From: Ananas comosus
Taxonomy: Eukaryota; Streptophyta; Magnoliopsida; Poales; Bromeliaceae
Reading direction: 5' to 3'
Assembly (NCBI RefSeq): GCF_001540865.1
Contig: NC_033632.1
Location: forward strand, 2,922,727 to 2,986,726
Length of the DNA: 64,000 nt
Numbering within the stretch: position 1 is the first letter of the stretch; every line of letters begins with the position of its first letter. The position numbers and the translations under genes were made by a program. The notes under the pieces were generated by a model. The model saw only the letters and a list, made by a program, of their open reading frames with translations, ran no database searches and was not told the origin of the DNA. This document shows positions 1-11,880 of the stretch, in pieces.

Positions 1-3000
1 ACACTGTACAATACACTACCTAACAAATTTAAAACAAGCGCTCCACAAACTTGATGAGTAGACAGCTGAACACAAACAATGTAAACTAATCTCAAGCTCG
101 GCTAGTTTAACAATCAATCTGAACTCAAGCCATCTCATTCAATTTTGAGTCCAACATGAGCTTCTCACGAATGGGGTTTTTAAGGGTGTCCTAGGAAAGA
201 AATTTTAGTAAGATACTTATTTGAATGATCTTCTATTGCATATGTATTATTATGGAACTTAATTATCATTTAGAAAAGCATTAACATGACATGTAAAAGT
301 AAAAGAAAAGAGCTCCAGAATCCACCTTTCCAAGGAAACATATTCCTTGAGAGTCCTTCCGGTCCCTATTCGGTAGGTCCAGCATAGTTGCTAACCTACG
401 CACTTTATCCTGCAAATAGAAGTTCAAAGAATAAAGTTAAACATATTAAAAGACTATAGGGTAACAATGAAGATATCTTCTTTCTCTTTTCCTGGAGGAG
501 AGAACAATTGATCTCACAACTAATCAAAAGTAATTATATAGTAAGAAACTACAATTACAAGAAAAAAAAAGAAAAAAGAATAGTTGGAAATAATTTATTG
601 TAACCGAAACGATTACCCCCTTGCCTAACCTTTTGCATGCAGCCAAGTGGAAAAAGAAGCCTTTTAAGCTGAAACTGAGATAAATGTGAGAGAAAATATG
701 TTTGATCCTTGACCTGAAATGGCAAGGACAAGACATTTAGACTATTGAATTGCAACGATGCAGTGATGATAACCAAGGATAAGGGCATGGGATAAATTGA
801 GAAAGATGTATAGATAAATTCTCATTTCTCACCAAGACCAATGCAACTAAAAACATCACTTCAAGTCCAGCATGGAGTTGGATGTTCATGGACATGCAAC
901 AATGACGGATTCATTTGATCCAACGGTAGCTATTGGTTTGGATTTGAGGAAATAGTTTTATAGATGACTGTTATACTCCTGGTTATTCTTCCTGTCTTTC
1001 CTTTTTCCTCGCAACTTTACACAAATAAGATGTGGCCTGATCATCTATTTATCATTTGAACATGCTTATATCATTGCAAGGAGAAGATCAACTATGCAGT
1101 ACAAATTTGACTTGATGCAACAAGAATATACAGAAAAAGCAGATCAAATATAACCGGCTCAATTACCATGTCTTGTGATAATTTTAGCACAGATGGCTCA
1201 TCTCCCAGCTTGGGCAATGAGTGAATAACATGAGCATAATGTCCAGAAGCAATATAATCAAACCCCATATTTTCAATGGCTTCTAGAAAAGCACCTGTAC
1301 AATAAATGTGAAAAGGGAAAAGGAGCAATATGAAGCATGAAAATCTTTAATATATGCTATCAGATCATATAGCTGAACTGCTGAACGTACCAAACTTGAT
1401 TCTTGTATTACACAGAACATCAGGATTCGGAGTACGGCCACTACGGTACTCAGTTATAATGTGAGAAACCTGAGAAATCAAATTGAAGGATACACTACTT
1501 AATAGCATAAACCATCTAATTAATGTAAAGTTTCTTAGAGTAATATGCTTGTAACGCTTTCCAGATGCTTTGTTAGGATGCTAGAAAGAACAAATTTAAT
1601 TATCACATTTTTACAATTTTCCTGGGCTGCAAGTATACAAAGAGGGCGACTGAGGTCCTTACCACATTGTTCCAGTATTCATCTGATAGATGGACAACCT
1701 CCAAAGGCACATCAATCTATATCCCAAAGAAAACATTGAACAAGTAAATTCTCTTTCATCTTTACATCATTCAACAGATAGACAATTAAACTGTGCACAC
1801 CTATTACTAGAAGCAAAGGAAAATTGATAGACAAATGATTCATTAGCATAAATATTGCAAAACAAACAAAAGACCAAATGTAAATGAACCAGATCAATAA
1901 TTGGATATTGCATGACAAAGATTTAAGTGCCCATCAGCACGGGCCATCCCACCATGCCATACTGTGCTGATAATTTATCGGCATAATACGACTCCCATGC
2001 TAATGGCACAAGGCAAAACCCTCTTTTTTTAGAAAAAAAATAGCAAAAGTTATTCCAATAAAGTGCAAAGATTTGATAAAGATGTGTAATAAGCCATTAG
2101 AATATATTAGTGCCAAATATGTCCCAATTATTGCAATTCTTTAGCATCATTTTTCATAAGCAAACTAGAGCTCTCCTATATGCAATGTACATGTTAATGC
2201 ATTGTGGTATCCCATGCTAACCCAAAAAAACCTTTAATACGACAAAATCAGAAAAGTATTAGACCTGATCACAGACAGCAGTTGCATACTTCAAATCGTC
2301 ATCCCATGGGCATTCAGACCAAAAGTTTCTGAAGTCTTCCTACAAAGTGTTCAAGTGAGTAACAGTTGCAACTCATCTGTAAAGTTAAAACCTTCAGATG
2401 AAGAAAAACAAGCATAATTTAAATTGTTCATTCGCTCCAGCTATCTAGTCAACATAACATTCTCTTCAAGTGTATCATACATCCAAGGTTGAACAGATAG
2501 TCATCGACACCAAAAGCCTTGAAAATCTATTCCTATATCTACAAACTAGACACAAATACATGAAGCATTACTACACAAGAGTTAATAAATGAGAAGGAGA
2601 AACAAAGAGAAGAATCAGCAGTGGGCGTTATTATTCCGCATGTGTTACTTAAAAACCTGCCAAACAAAAAATGCAGATGAACTTCATAAAAACCAAGGTT
2701 TCATAAAAGGAGAAGATTCTACTTTTTGTCAAAAAACCAAAATTTGTCAGGACCTCAATTGTTACAAGCCATCTCATCAAAATTCATTTTTCTTCAAGCA
2801 CACAAGTATAAAACAATTCCGCGGAACAAAAAGGTTGTTAAGGCCTTGTTTGGTATTGTACTATTGTTACTGTTGTTGTTTTAAAAAAAATTAAATAAAG
2901 AAAATTATAATGGCATTCCAACTCTTGTTATTATTGACTAGCTTACAACGCAATCCGAACCTATGCCAAAAGGCATTTCAAAAAAAAATAGAAAAAAAAG

Positions 3001-3545
3001 AAAAAAAAAAGAAGCAAAATGTGACAGCTAAATTTTTAGCTTTCCTACCATTGTGATGGCGATTTCTATCGAAATATAAGAATTAAACAAGTAAATCATA
3101 AAGTTCGGCAACAAAAATACTTAACGAACTAGGCGGAGATCGAAAATGGGACCTGGAACCAGATCTTGAGGTAGAAGGCGGTGCAGCGGTGGCCGGCGGC
3201 GTGGAGGAGGCGGAGGGCGACGCTGCTGTCGACGCCGCCGCTGAGGAGGACAGCCACCCGGAGTCCCCGCTCCCCCGCCGCCGAGCAGCCGAGGTAGGGC
3301 TTCAAATCCACGCCATTAGAAGGGCTCGGAGGAGGAGGAGGAGGGGGGGGAGGAGAGGTGAGCAACGGAGTAGCAGAAGAGGAAGAGGAGCGAACGCAGA
3401 GAGATATGGGCGAACTCCTTGTCGGAGGAGGAGGGCGCGGCGAGGATGGAAGAGAATGGAGAGGTGTCAGGGTTTTGGGAGTGAAAAGGTTAGGGTTTAG
3501 AGCGGAGAGGAGGAGGCGAGGACGCGTCGCCATGGCTCTCCGCAT
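1..3545 (-). CDS. mnmA: Organellar tRNA-specific 2-thiouridylase (MnmA/TrmU family), 5' part, cut by left edge
   Basis: MnmA uses ATP and a sulphur donor to thiolate U34 of tRNA-Lys, -Glu and -Gln. Seven coding exons are visible on the minus strand: 3153-3545, 2265-2339, 1663-1716, 1391-1469, 1167-1294, 630-713 and 326-409, all phase-consistent (299 codons). The rest lies beyond position 1. Exon 1 holds a Ser/Pro-rich leader of about 90 residues, as expected of a plastid or mitochondrial transit peptide, then the PP-loop motif [15 protein letters not shown]. Later exons give the [14 protein letters not shown] region, [10 protein letters not shown] with the first catalytic cysteine, [13 protein letters not shown], and SQGICFLGK with the second catalytic cysteine. 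Two starts are possible, Met at 3545 and Met at 3533; I chose the first. Assignment to the family is firm; plastid versus mitochondrial targeting is inferred. Confidence 0.93.
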
Positions 3546-4056
3546 GTGCTCTACCTCCTTTCTTCCTTTCGGTTTTGGGTTAGGAGACTTGAAACTACAC
3601 TAACCGCTGCGATGGTGCTCAGTGTGTGTATGTAAATATATGTAGTGTTCCTCGTAATCTCTAAAAAATAACTGTTTTTTTATTTCTCTATATATGCTGT
3701 AGGTGCATAGATGGATTGCACTGATTTCAGAAGTCGTGTTCTGTACTTTTGTGCAGTGTATGTAATTCCACGCAAGTTCGACCAAATAAGAAGTTTTACA
3801 CAGCAAATGCAATCCTTTTCACTTAAATGCACTCTGCAAATTTGGATCCTTACATTCTGGTTATATATTAACACACGTAGCACAGTTAACACCTGACTAG
3901 CTTAATTTTACACCTTTTATGTTCCTCAAAATTCCTTCTGTAACATGAAGGATCAATTGGTATTTACAAAACTAGCAGCACAAGTTATAAAGTAAGTGAC
4001 GGCGGATCAAACTGCGCCCTGCGGCTGCTCCCGACAGGAAAACATAAGTTTACACA
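3546..4056. other. Intergenic gap between mnmA 5' end and der 3' end
   Basis: About 510 bp between two genes on the same strand. It must contain the promoter of the thiouridylase gene and the 3' end of the GTPase gene. The sequence is AT-rich and shows no repeat or gene I can support. Confidence 0.6.
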
Positions 4057-6426
4057 TCAAGTTGCAACAGCTAATTTGCCGGCCGATCGTGCACTTTGTG
4101 CATTTCCGTCTGCAGCTTTACCTGATAGAATGACCAGAAAAAAAATACCGGGATTAGAAGTGTGTGATGAGCAAAATTTAAACAGATGAATATGAGGATC
4201 TGTTTTGGAATGATACCAATCCTATTATTGGAATATATAACTACTTATAATTCATGTATGGGAGGAGTGCTTATGTAATTAATTGCCCAATTTCTGGTCG
4301 TAATGGACCGCCTCAACAACCACAGTTCTTACAGAAGTTGAAGCACATGAAAATTGGTTTTATAATTGATAATTTACCTTCTTTGTCAGGCCGTCTTCTG
4401 CTGCGCCATAATAGACGGATAGGGGTACCTGCAAAGCCTGCATCCGACCTTAATTGCTTCTCCATATAACGGCGGTACGTCTCCGGGAAAAGCTTGGCAT
4501 CGTTGACGAAGAAAACAAAAGTAGGCGGGCAAACAGCAGCCTGCAGGTGCAAATAGAAGCCAATTAGTAGGGAAGATTTGGATGCTCGCAGAAGGGGGAA
4601 ACTGATAAAAGTGTGATCAAAAGATTTGTTGCCTCTGCGGGCAAAGAAAATTGTTCCAAATTGACTAATAATCATAAGCTTGCTAGTTGTTATATGATCA
4701 CAATCCCATCCCTAAGTGGCATTTTCTCGGACTTAATCTCCGGTACATGCATCACCAATTCTTCAATATGAGGCAACTGAAAGCAGTTACACTCACCCTA
4801 GATGAATAGTGCAATGCCATGGATTGAGCAAGTCAGATTGGTGCCCATAGCAAGACCATCTTCTGGCTAATGAAAAATCGGTGATTCTCTATTAGATGAA
4901 ATGAACAGTTCATGAAATTACTATCGCACCTGGAAATATTAAATTCATCCACACTCCACAACCACTTTTCACCTCATACAATAAAACATGGCTTATACCT
5001 CTGCTTTAGACTATACATCCAAAAGCAAGTATGTTTATGGAGTATGACAGTATATACATAAGTACCCTTCTAATAGTACAGTTGTTTGAAACATGCACAA
5101 TGCAGACAATCTTGTCTCAGAAAAACTGACATCAAAACTAGCATATAAAGGGGTAAACACAATGTTGTCAAAAATTCAGAGCAATTAAGTTACCTGAGTA
5201 GTATAATAGATGCGGCCTCTCTTGCCTCCTCTAGTTCGTGGTGGTGGTTTAAAGGCTAGTGCTTCCTGAACCACCTGATTGAGAATGGATGTACCAAGCC
5301 TTCTAGACCTCTCTTTCTCAACAATACTAGCAGCGGCGATAATCCTGAGGATAAATTACCAGTAACTCCAGTTAGATATGACAACACAAATTTAAGAGAG
5401 AGAGTATTAGAAAGAAAGCTAATATTCCAAACTGTCGGCAGTTTTAAGCACAATAAGAGAAACAATATGACAAAGGTTTCAATGGCCTGTCACGAGTGCT
5501 CTTGAACAGAATTAACTATAAAATGGAGATATTTATTATTGTAAAGATATATTACCAATTTTAGCATAAATTTCCAAATTCGCGTGTCAAAGAGAAAATT
5601 ACTTAGTAACAAATAATGAATACACAACAAGGAGAGGCAGGAAAGTTTATTCTGTGTTAGTAAAACTAATCGATTTGATGTCTCTAGTAGACCATAATCT
5701 GACTAGTAGAACTATATCCAGTCCCATCACCATCAGAAGTCCTTCATATTTTCCGTTAAATCCAGGTTATCCCTGCGTCGCTAAAGAAAGTTAACCTTTT
5801 AAGATCGCACTGTCAAATACTGCATCGCAATCTTTAGAATTAGAGCAAGATTCAACTTCCAAAATGACAGAACTTTTATTTTTGGTATCATTTACAAGAT
5901 GACCAGTAATCATGTAGAAACAGATGGAGGGAAAAAGAAAAACAAGAATTAACCATTATTAGTCTTCTGATGGCTAATTAATACAGCTAACATACTATTC
6001 TAAAGGTACTATAAGCTTGAAATCAAATAATGCAAAAGTTTTCCAACTATATTTAAACCGAAGAAATGCACAACACAGAAAGAAATTATATAGAATATAT
6101 ATCGATGTGGGAAAACCATAAAACTGATTGAAAGGAAGAAACAGGATGTACTTTTCAACACTATGCCTATTTGTTGCAGAAGTGTAAACAATTGGCGCCC
6201 AATCAAGTATGCGTAGCTTCTCTCTCACATCTTGCTCATAGTACGTTGTAGTCTGCTGTTTTTTGTTTGGTATAGTATCCCATTTATTTACAACAATGAC
6301 ACACCCCTTTCCTTCTCTCTCAATTCTTTCAGCAATTCTACAATCCTATGTGAGATAAACAAAAGAACAAGATTAGTAATGCATGCCACAGGCTGGTGTG
6401 TGTGTTGGAGGGGATGGGGGGTTGTG

Positions 6427-6499
<73 letters not shown>

Positions 6500-9400
6500 T
6501 CAGTGATGCATGCCAGAGCTTCAATGACAAGAGCCACCACATCAGAGCGTCGAATGGCACGAAATGCTCGATTTACTGATAGGGCCTCAGTTGTGCTACC
6601 AGCGGAAGCTACAGCAGCCCTCCGCCGAATACCAGCAGTGTCAATTAGCCTGTATTTCTGCAAAGCAACAGAAAATAATAACACAAGCATTCATTAGTAA
6701 GAACACCAGAGCATTGCGTGAACAGCAAGTACCTAAAACAGATTTGCCTCAGGCAAGATAGGATTATTGAACCAAAAACAAGCACAAGAACCACAAAAAA
6801 TGCATTATAATAAGACTACTATAGATAATAAATTACAAAGGTCCAATATAAAAGTCTCTACATTCTTTCTTTCCTAAAAAGACACAGCACAATCATTTTG
6901 TATGACAATTTATCAGGATACACTTTATTGGCAACAAACCTGACCATCTTGTCCTGTAAATTCAGTGTCAATGGCATCGCGAGTGGTTCCGCTAACAGGG
7001 CTGACAATAGTTCTGTCCTCTCCAACTAATGCATTCAAAATGCTACTTTTGCCAACATTTGGTCTTCCAACAATGGAAATAGAAGGAACATAGCTTTCTT
7101 CTTCCTCGTCATTATCCATGCCCTGCACAGTCACATGAACGAATATTTCTGAAACCTAAACTTTGAGAGAACTACTTGTACGCAGTAGAAAAGAAGAGAA
7201 AACATCAGTTAGTTCAACCAAGGCCCAAATATCGTTCTAATGAAGCAACTTCAAAACACAACAAACTCTATCCACTTCAAAGATTCCCTGCTAGTGATTA
7301 TCTCGTATAAGAAAAAGAAATTGTCCAGATTCTTCCCAAAAAAAATGAAAAAATACATCAAGGTTCCGAGAAAACAGCTGCTTGTCCAACTACTGTACAA
7401 TTCTCTGCTTTTGGATTTTCCAAATCTTTAGCAACATTTAGTATGTCAGAATATCCTGAACATTAGCCACAACTCACAATCTACATATCTCAGATTAAAT
7501 TGGAAAGCTAAACTGATTTAATATTTGCCATCCCAGAGAAAACACCAAGAGGAACAAAAATCTCACGAATATAAGTGGCATGTAAGTACCTCAATATTTT
7601 TCAGCTCTGAGCATACGAGATTAAGGAGCTCTCCAGTTCCACTGCCAGAAACAGCAGATATTGGCAATGGGGAAAACCTGCAAACAGGTCAGGAGATAGA
7701 CACATGATGTTATATTCCAAAACGAGCACACAGAATATAGAACTTATCTCAAATATCATTGTGAGGGAAAGCTGTATTTAGAAGAAGCACTAGTTAAAAA
7801 GCAGCGGCAGGAGTAAGCATCCAAATAATAACCTTTGAACCAAGTTTCCTTGAAAGATGTCGAAATCCTCAGAGAAGTTAGGTTACACATGGGCATAAAC
7901 TTAAGCAAAGATCATGCACCAAAGTGCAAAGTGCATACTAAGAATCAGTCCTTACTGCATTTGGTTTTGGTATTTGACTCACATATACAGTTATTCCAGA
8001 AGAAGTAAGAAATGAAGTGCCATCTGTTAGCTATTAAAATGATAAAACAATGACTGTCCCATTGAAAGGTATTAAGTAGCGTAGCTTATAGAAGCATGCT
8101 TCTTCATGGATTACATGCCTATCAATGCATATTTTCTCTGCCAATCTAAGGCTATTTCTCTCTCAATCTAAGGGCATTGATCTCTTATGACGCCTATTTC
8201 CAAGTTTCTTTGGTGTATGCTCCTCCGGGCAACTCCCATAGACCATGCATTATCAAATGAATATCTGGTCTTCCTAGAACTCAAGCCACCTTTAACATCA
8301 GTAAAATCCTTTCTGACAGCAACTTTAGAACTACTATTTTTCAATTCTACGCTAACAGCACATGCAACTTTTAAAAAGAAGATTCAGAAGCATATCTCAC
8401 CCTAATGACCAAAACTCCGATGCTTGCATTAACCCTTTGCGTGGAGATTCACACTTGTTCACTGCAAGAATGATACTCTTATGCGAGTAGTTCTTCCGTA
8501 ACCAGTCAGCAATTTCCACATCAGCTGCCACCGGGCCAGCCTGCTCAATTATGGCTTCAAGTTAGAGGAGGCCTTCGTAAAAGACAACAAATTGAACTGT
8601 TACGAAATTAGACAAAGATGCAAGCAAATAAAAGTAAGTACAAATTATTAGAATTGAAATCAAAAATTAAAAAACTAGGTTTTCAAGTTCAGGAATCAGC
8701 CAAGGGTTCAAAACATCAATAAGAAGTAGCAAAAAGAATAGCTTGTCCTGTCTCAGTGGAAATAATACTAGCAAATGTCGCGGGCTAACACTGATTTAAC
8801 ACAACCAACAAAATAAGGACCAATTTTTTGGATATATATCGTCTTCAGGTTCCCAATATTGACAAAAACCAATAACTTTACAGAGATGAAGGCCATGGCA
8901 GCAAAACAGGAGTATCTTTGCCTAGATAAATTTCTTCAGAGTAACAAACACATACCGGTGAACAGATTCACAAAATCGGTCTGAATGAACATACCTGGCC
9001 ATCCACAAGGAATATAATGACGGATGCTTCTTCAATAGCAGCAGTAGCTTGTCTCTCAATCATTGAGGGCATCCGAGCAACAGCTGCCTCTCTGGAAGCA
9101 AGAGGGATTCCATCCATGCCGATAGTAGTTGTAATAGCAAGTTCTTCCATAACATCCGCTTGTGATTTTGAGAAAGTCATAACTCCCCCAGTATCTACAA
9201 CCATAAATTCTTGATCACCCCAAAAGGATCTACCATACAAGCGATCTCTAGTTACACCAGGCTCATCAACAACTATAGCCCTATTACCCTGCAACCGTTC
9301 CAAACTTTTATGTACCAAAAATATGTCGATTGAATGATAAGCGAAGGAAGAAGAGGATGGCACAACGTAATGCCAAACATGTACGTACCCCAACAAGACG

Positions 9401-10503
9401 ATTAAATAATGCTGATTTGCCAACATTTGGTCGTCCAACAATTGTTACCCTTGGTAGAAGATGGTCAGGGATCTGAGTTTGGCTCATTTTCAGGAAGAGA
9501 GAAATGTTAAGCAAGTTCAATAAAAGCAGCAAGTGTTTAAATTGAAATTTAAAGATGAGATGTTGACTGAATTATAGCCATTATGATGATTGAAACTTAA
9601 AAAGGCAGCTAAAAACTTCAACACCTGAGCCACACCTCATCTTTTAAATTCAAACACAATGCGCGGATAAATGATAATCGTATGTCACGAATGTCCACAA
9701 CATCTAGCAATGCCTGAGTGAAATCTTAAAACAACAAAACAAATACACTTGCTCAACTACGGCAGTCAAAACCACATTATCAGATTCCTTTCTATTAAAT
9801 TTCTTCAAAAAGCACTGCTTTTGCTATACCTTCTGCTACTTAAATTGCCTAATTACCATCCTATCACGCAATTATTCAACATTTGCATATCAAAGAGATA
9901 CATGCGCACGCTCAGGTGAGCTGTACTATCAGTTTCAGAAACATACTAACATGTTTAGCGGAACTCCTCCGCGATTTTTTCTTCAACACACTTGTCTTTT
10001 TCTCATCGATATCATCCTCTGAAAAGCATCAAAACAACACAATAAAAAAAGTTAATAAATTTAGCCATCACATTAGCTCGTTTTATACATCATATACAGC
10101 ATGTTTAAGCAGCTAGTAATAGAGAAAACGAGGAAAAGGCGATACCGAAGCGCAATTCGCGGGAGAGGGAGAGGGAGTAGTCCCTGGCGACATCCATCGC
10201 CTCTTCCTCCATGGATTCGACGTCGAGCTGAGCCATGTCTTCCTCCTCCTCGTCGCCGTCATCGTCGTCGACCTCGTCGATTTCGCCGCGTCGGAGAGCG
10301 GCGGAGCGCGAGAGAGGGCGGGGGAAGGGGGAACGGAGAAGGAGCGGAGGGAGCAGGATAGAGGGGGAAGGGCTTCCTCTTCGGTAATGGCGTAGAAGAG
10401 GAGGAGGAGGAGGAGGAGGAGGAGAGGGGGTGAAGGGGGAGAGGCGAGAGAGAGGAGGAGGAGGCAATGGGGCGTGGAGAGGGAGAAGATATGCTGGTGC
10501 CAT
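4057..10503 (-). CDS. der: GTPase Der/EngA, organellar, double Era-like G domains (649 aa)
   Basis: Der has two tandem GTPase domains and a KH-like domain, and matures the 50S-type ribosomal subunit; plant homologues act in the plastid. Twelve coding exons: 10146-10503, 9951-10018, 9389-9472, 8995-9288, 8401-8540, 7590-7677, 6940-7122, 6496-6657, 6152-6345, 5194-5344, 4378-4540 and 4057-4121, summing to 1950 nt with no frame break. Residues 1 to about 115 are a Pro/Ser/Leu-rich transit-type leader followed by an acidic stretch. G domain 1 has GRPNVGKS at 155-162, VDTGG, and NKCE for G4. G domain 2 has GRPNVGKS at 363-370, [10 protein letters not shown], and NKWD at 479-482. The C terminus carries the [17 protein letters not shown] region and the [18 protein letters not shown] segment of the KH-like domain. 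The donor of exon 10146-10503 is immediately followed by the intron; the donor of exon 6496-6657 abuts a dinucleotide repeat. Confidence 0.96.
6426..6495. repeat. Compound (GT)n(GA)n microsatellite inside a der intron, at the splice donor
   Basis: On the plus strand a run of about 20 GT units passes directly into about 13 GA units and ends at the exon border at 6495/6496. In gene sense the intron therefore begins with GT followed by a long CT run and then a CA run, so the donor context beyond the first bases is pure repeat. Confidence 0.9.
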
Positions 10504-11880
10504 TCGAGGAAGGAGAAGGATGTAGTGTAAGTAAGAGGAAGAGAGGTTTATAAGATTAAGGACTCCTTTTTTTTATTCTTTTTTTTTTTTTTTTCCCACA
10601 GCTGGAACAGTGTTATCCGCTCACTTACACAGTTACACTTCTGGGACCAAATTTAAATAAAATTAATTTAAATTCAGATATATAAAAAAAAATAGTTGAA
10701 TATATTTAGGAATAATTTTTTTATATTTGAATTAAATCGAGTCTAATTGAATTCTATATTTTTTTATTTATTGTTTAGTAACTGACTAAAAATTATTTTG
10801 CTCTTAATTATTTTTTTCCCATTTTTTCTTTCTTAGAATTGTGCAATTATAGTGTACCAGATTTAATTAGTTCTCTATAGATACCTGCAACACTAGTTCG
10901 CTACCACTCCGTTCCACCATTTTGATCTAAAATTAATTTTTTTGCTTTAATTAAAATATGTGCAAGCGTGTGACCTACAAACATCTTTACAAAACAATGA
11001 AAAAACAAAGGTACCACTCCAGGTTTCTTTCAAATGTTGCTTTTATATACTTTTTTACATATTGGTGTTTATATTTTAATATATACTTTGAATCCTATGG
11101 AAATATTTTTTTTTTATGAATTGCTAATATATTGACAAAACTTATATGATACTTTTTAAGCGTATGCAGTAACCAATTGAAACTCTTCAAATTATAAATG
11201 TCAACAGATATTAATAATATATGAGAACAATATTGCTGAGAAACTTATTAAGAAAACTTATATAATGTAGAAACTTTTTAACTCTTCTACATTTAATTAG
11301 TTCTTACAAACTGTCCGAAAATGCTTCATAAATTGTCAAAATATTAGTTTCCCTTATTTAACTACCTGTAAGGAAAACTTTCTTCAGAACAAGTTTCCAA
11401 CGCTAAGCTCACTGTCCAAAAACCTAAATTTAGAAACAATTAAAGACAAAGGCATAAGAGCTATCAAAGAAAATAAAACACTTTCTTCTAATTTCTATTT
11501 TGGGATTCACATCTGAGTTACAACAAGCACACTTTAAAGACTCCACAGATGCTTCCTTATTACCTTACAAGATGGTCTAATTCCTCCACCTTAGATCAAA
11601 GAATGAGTTATATTGAGCCAAAAAAAAAACAAAACCAAAAAGAAAGCTAAGGCTAAAATTCAGGAAACCTCCTCTATAAATATAAAAACTTTTCATATTA
11701 CCCCGTGAAATTTTTCATATTGCCTGGCGGAGCAACACGGAGGCAATGCGAAAAAATCTCCTAATTCGAGTGACGGGGCAGAGTGAAAATTCCAACCTTT
11801 ATAGGAGGTTTCTCGCATTCTAGCCTAAAAAATGATAAATGGTTCATCAAATTTACGTCGAAAAGTACAAACAGAAGAGT
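10504..11880. other. Intergenic, AT-rich, with one small MITE
   Basis: The region lies between the der start and the 3' end of the unknown gene. The first about 100 bp should contain der 5'UTR and promoter; a T-rich run near 10566-10597 lies just upstream. Apart from the MITE listed at 11651-11825 I see no gene, RNA gene or repeat. Confidence 0.6.
11651..11825. mobile_element. Small Tourist-like MITE (about 175 bp)
   Basis: The ends form imperfect terminal inverted repeats: GGCTAAAATTC plus GAAACCTCCT on the left match the reverse complement of the right end, which carries AGGAGGTTTC and ends in TAGCC. TAA is present on both sides (11648-11650 and 11826-11828), the 3-bp target duplication typical of PIF/Harbinger Tourist elements. 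The body has no coding capacity. Confidence 0.75.

Noticed and set aside
2831..2895. GGCCTTGTTTGGTA motif in an mnmA intron, similar to MITE ends
   Set aside because: No matching inverted end was found nearby, so no element can be bounded.
6288..6690. Open frames rich in His-Thr or Cys-Val on either strand
   Set aside because: They are translations of the GT/GA microsatellite joined to der exons in wrong frames.
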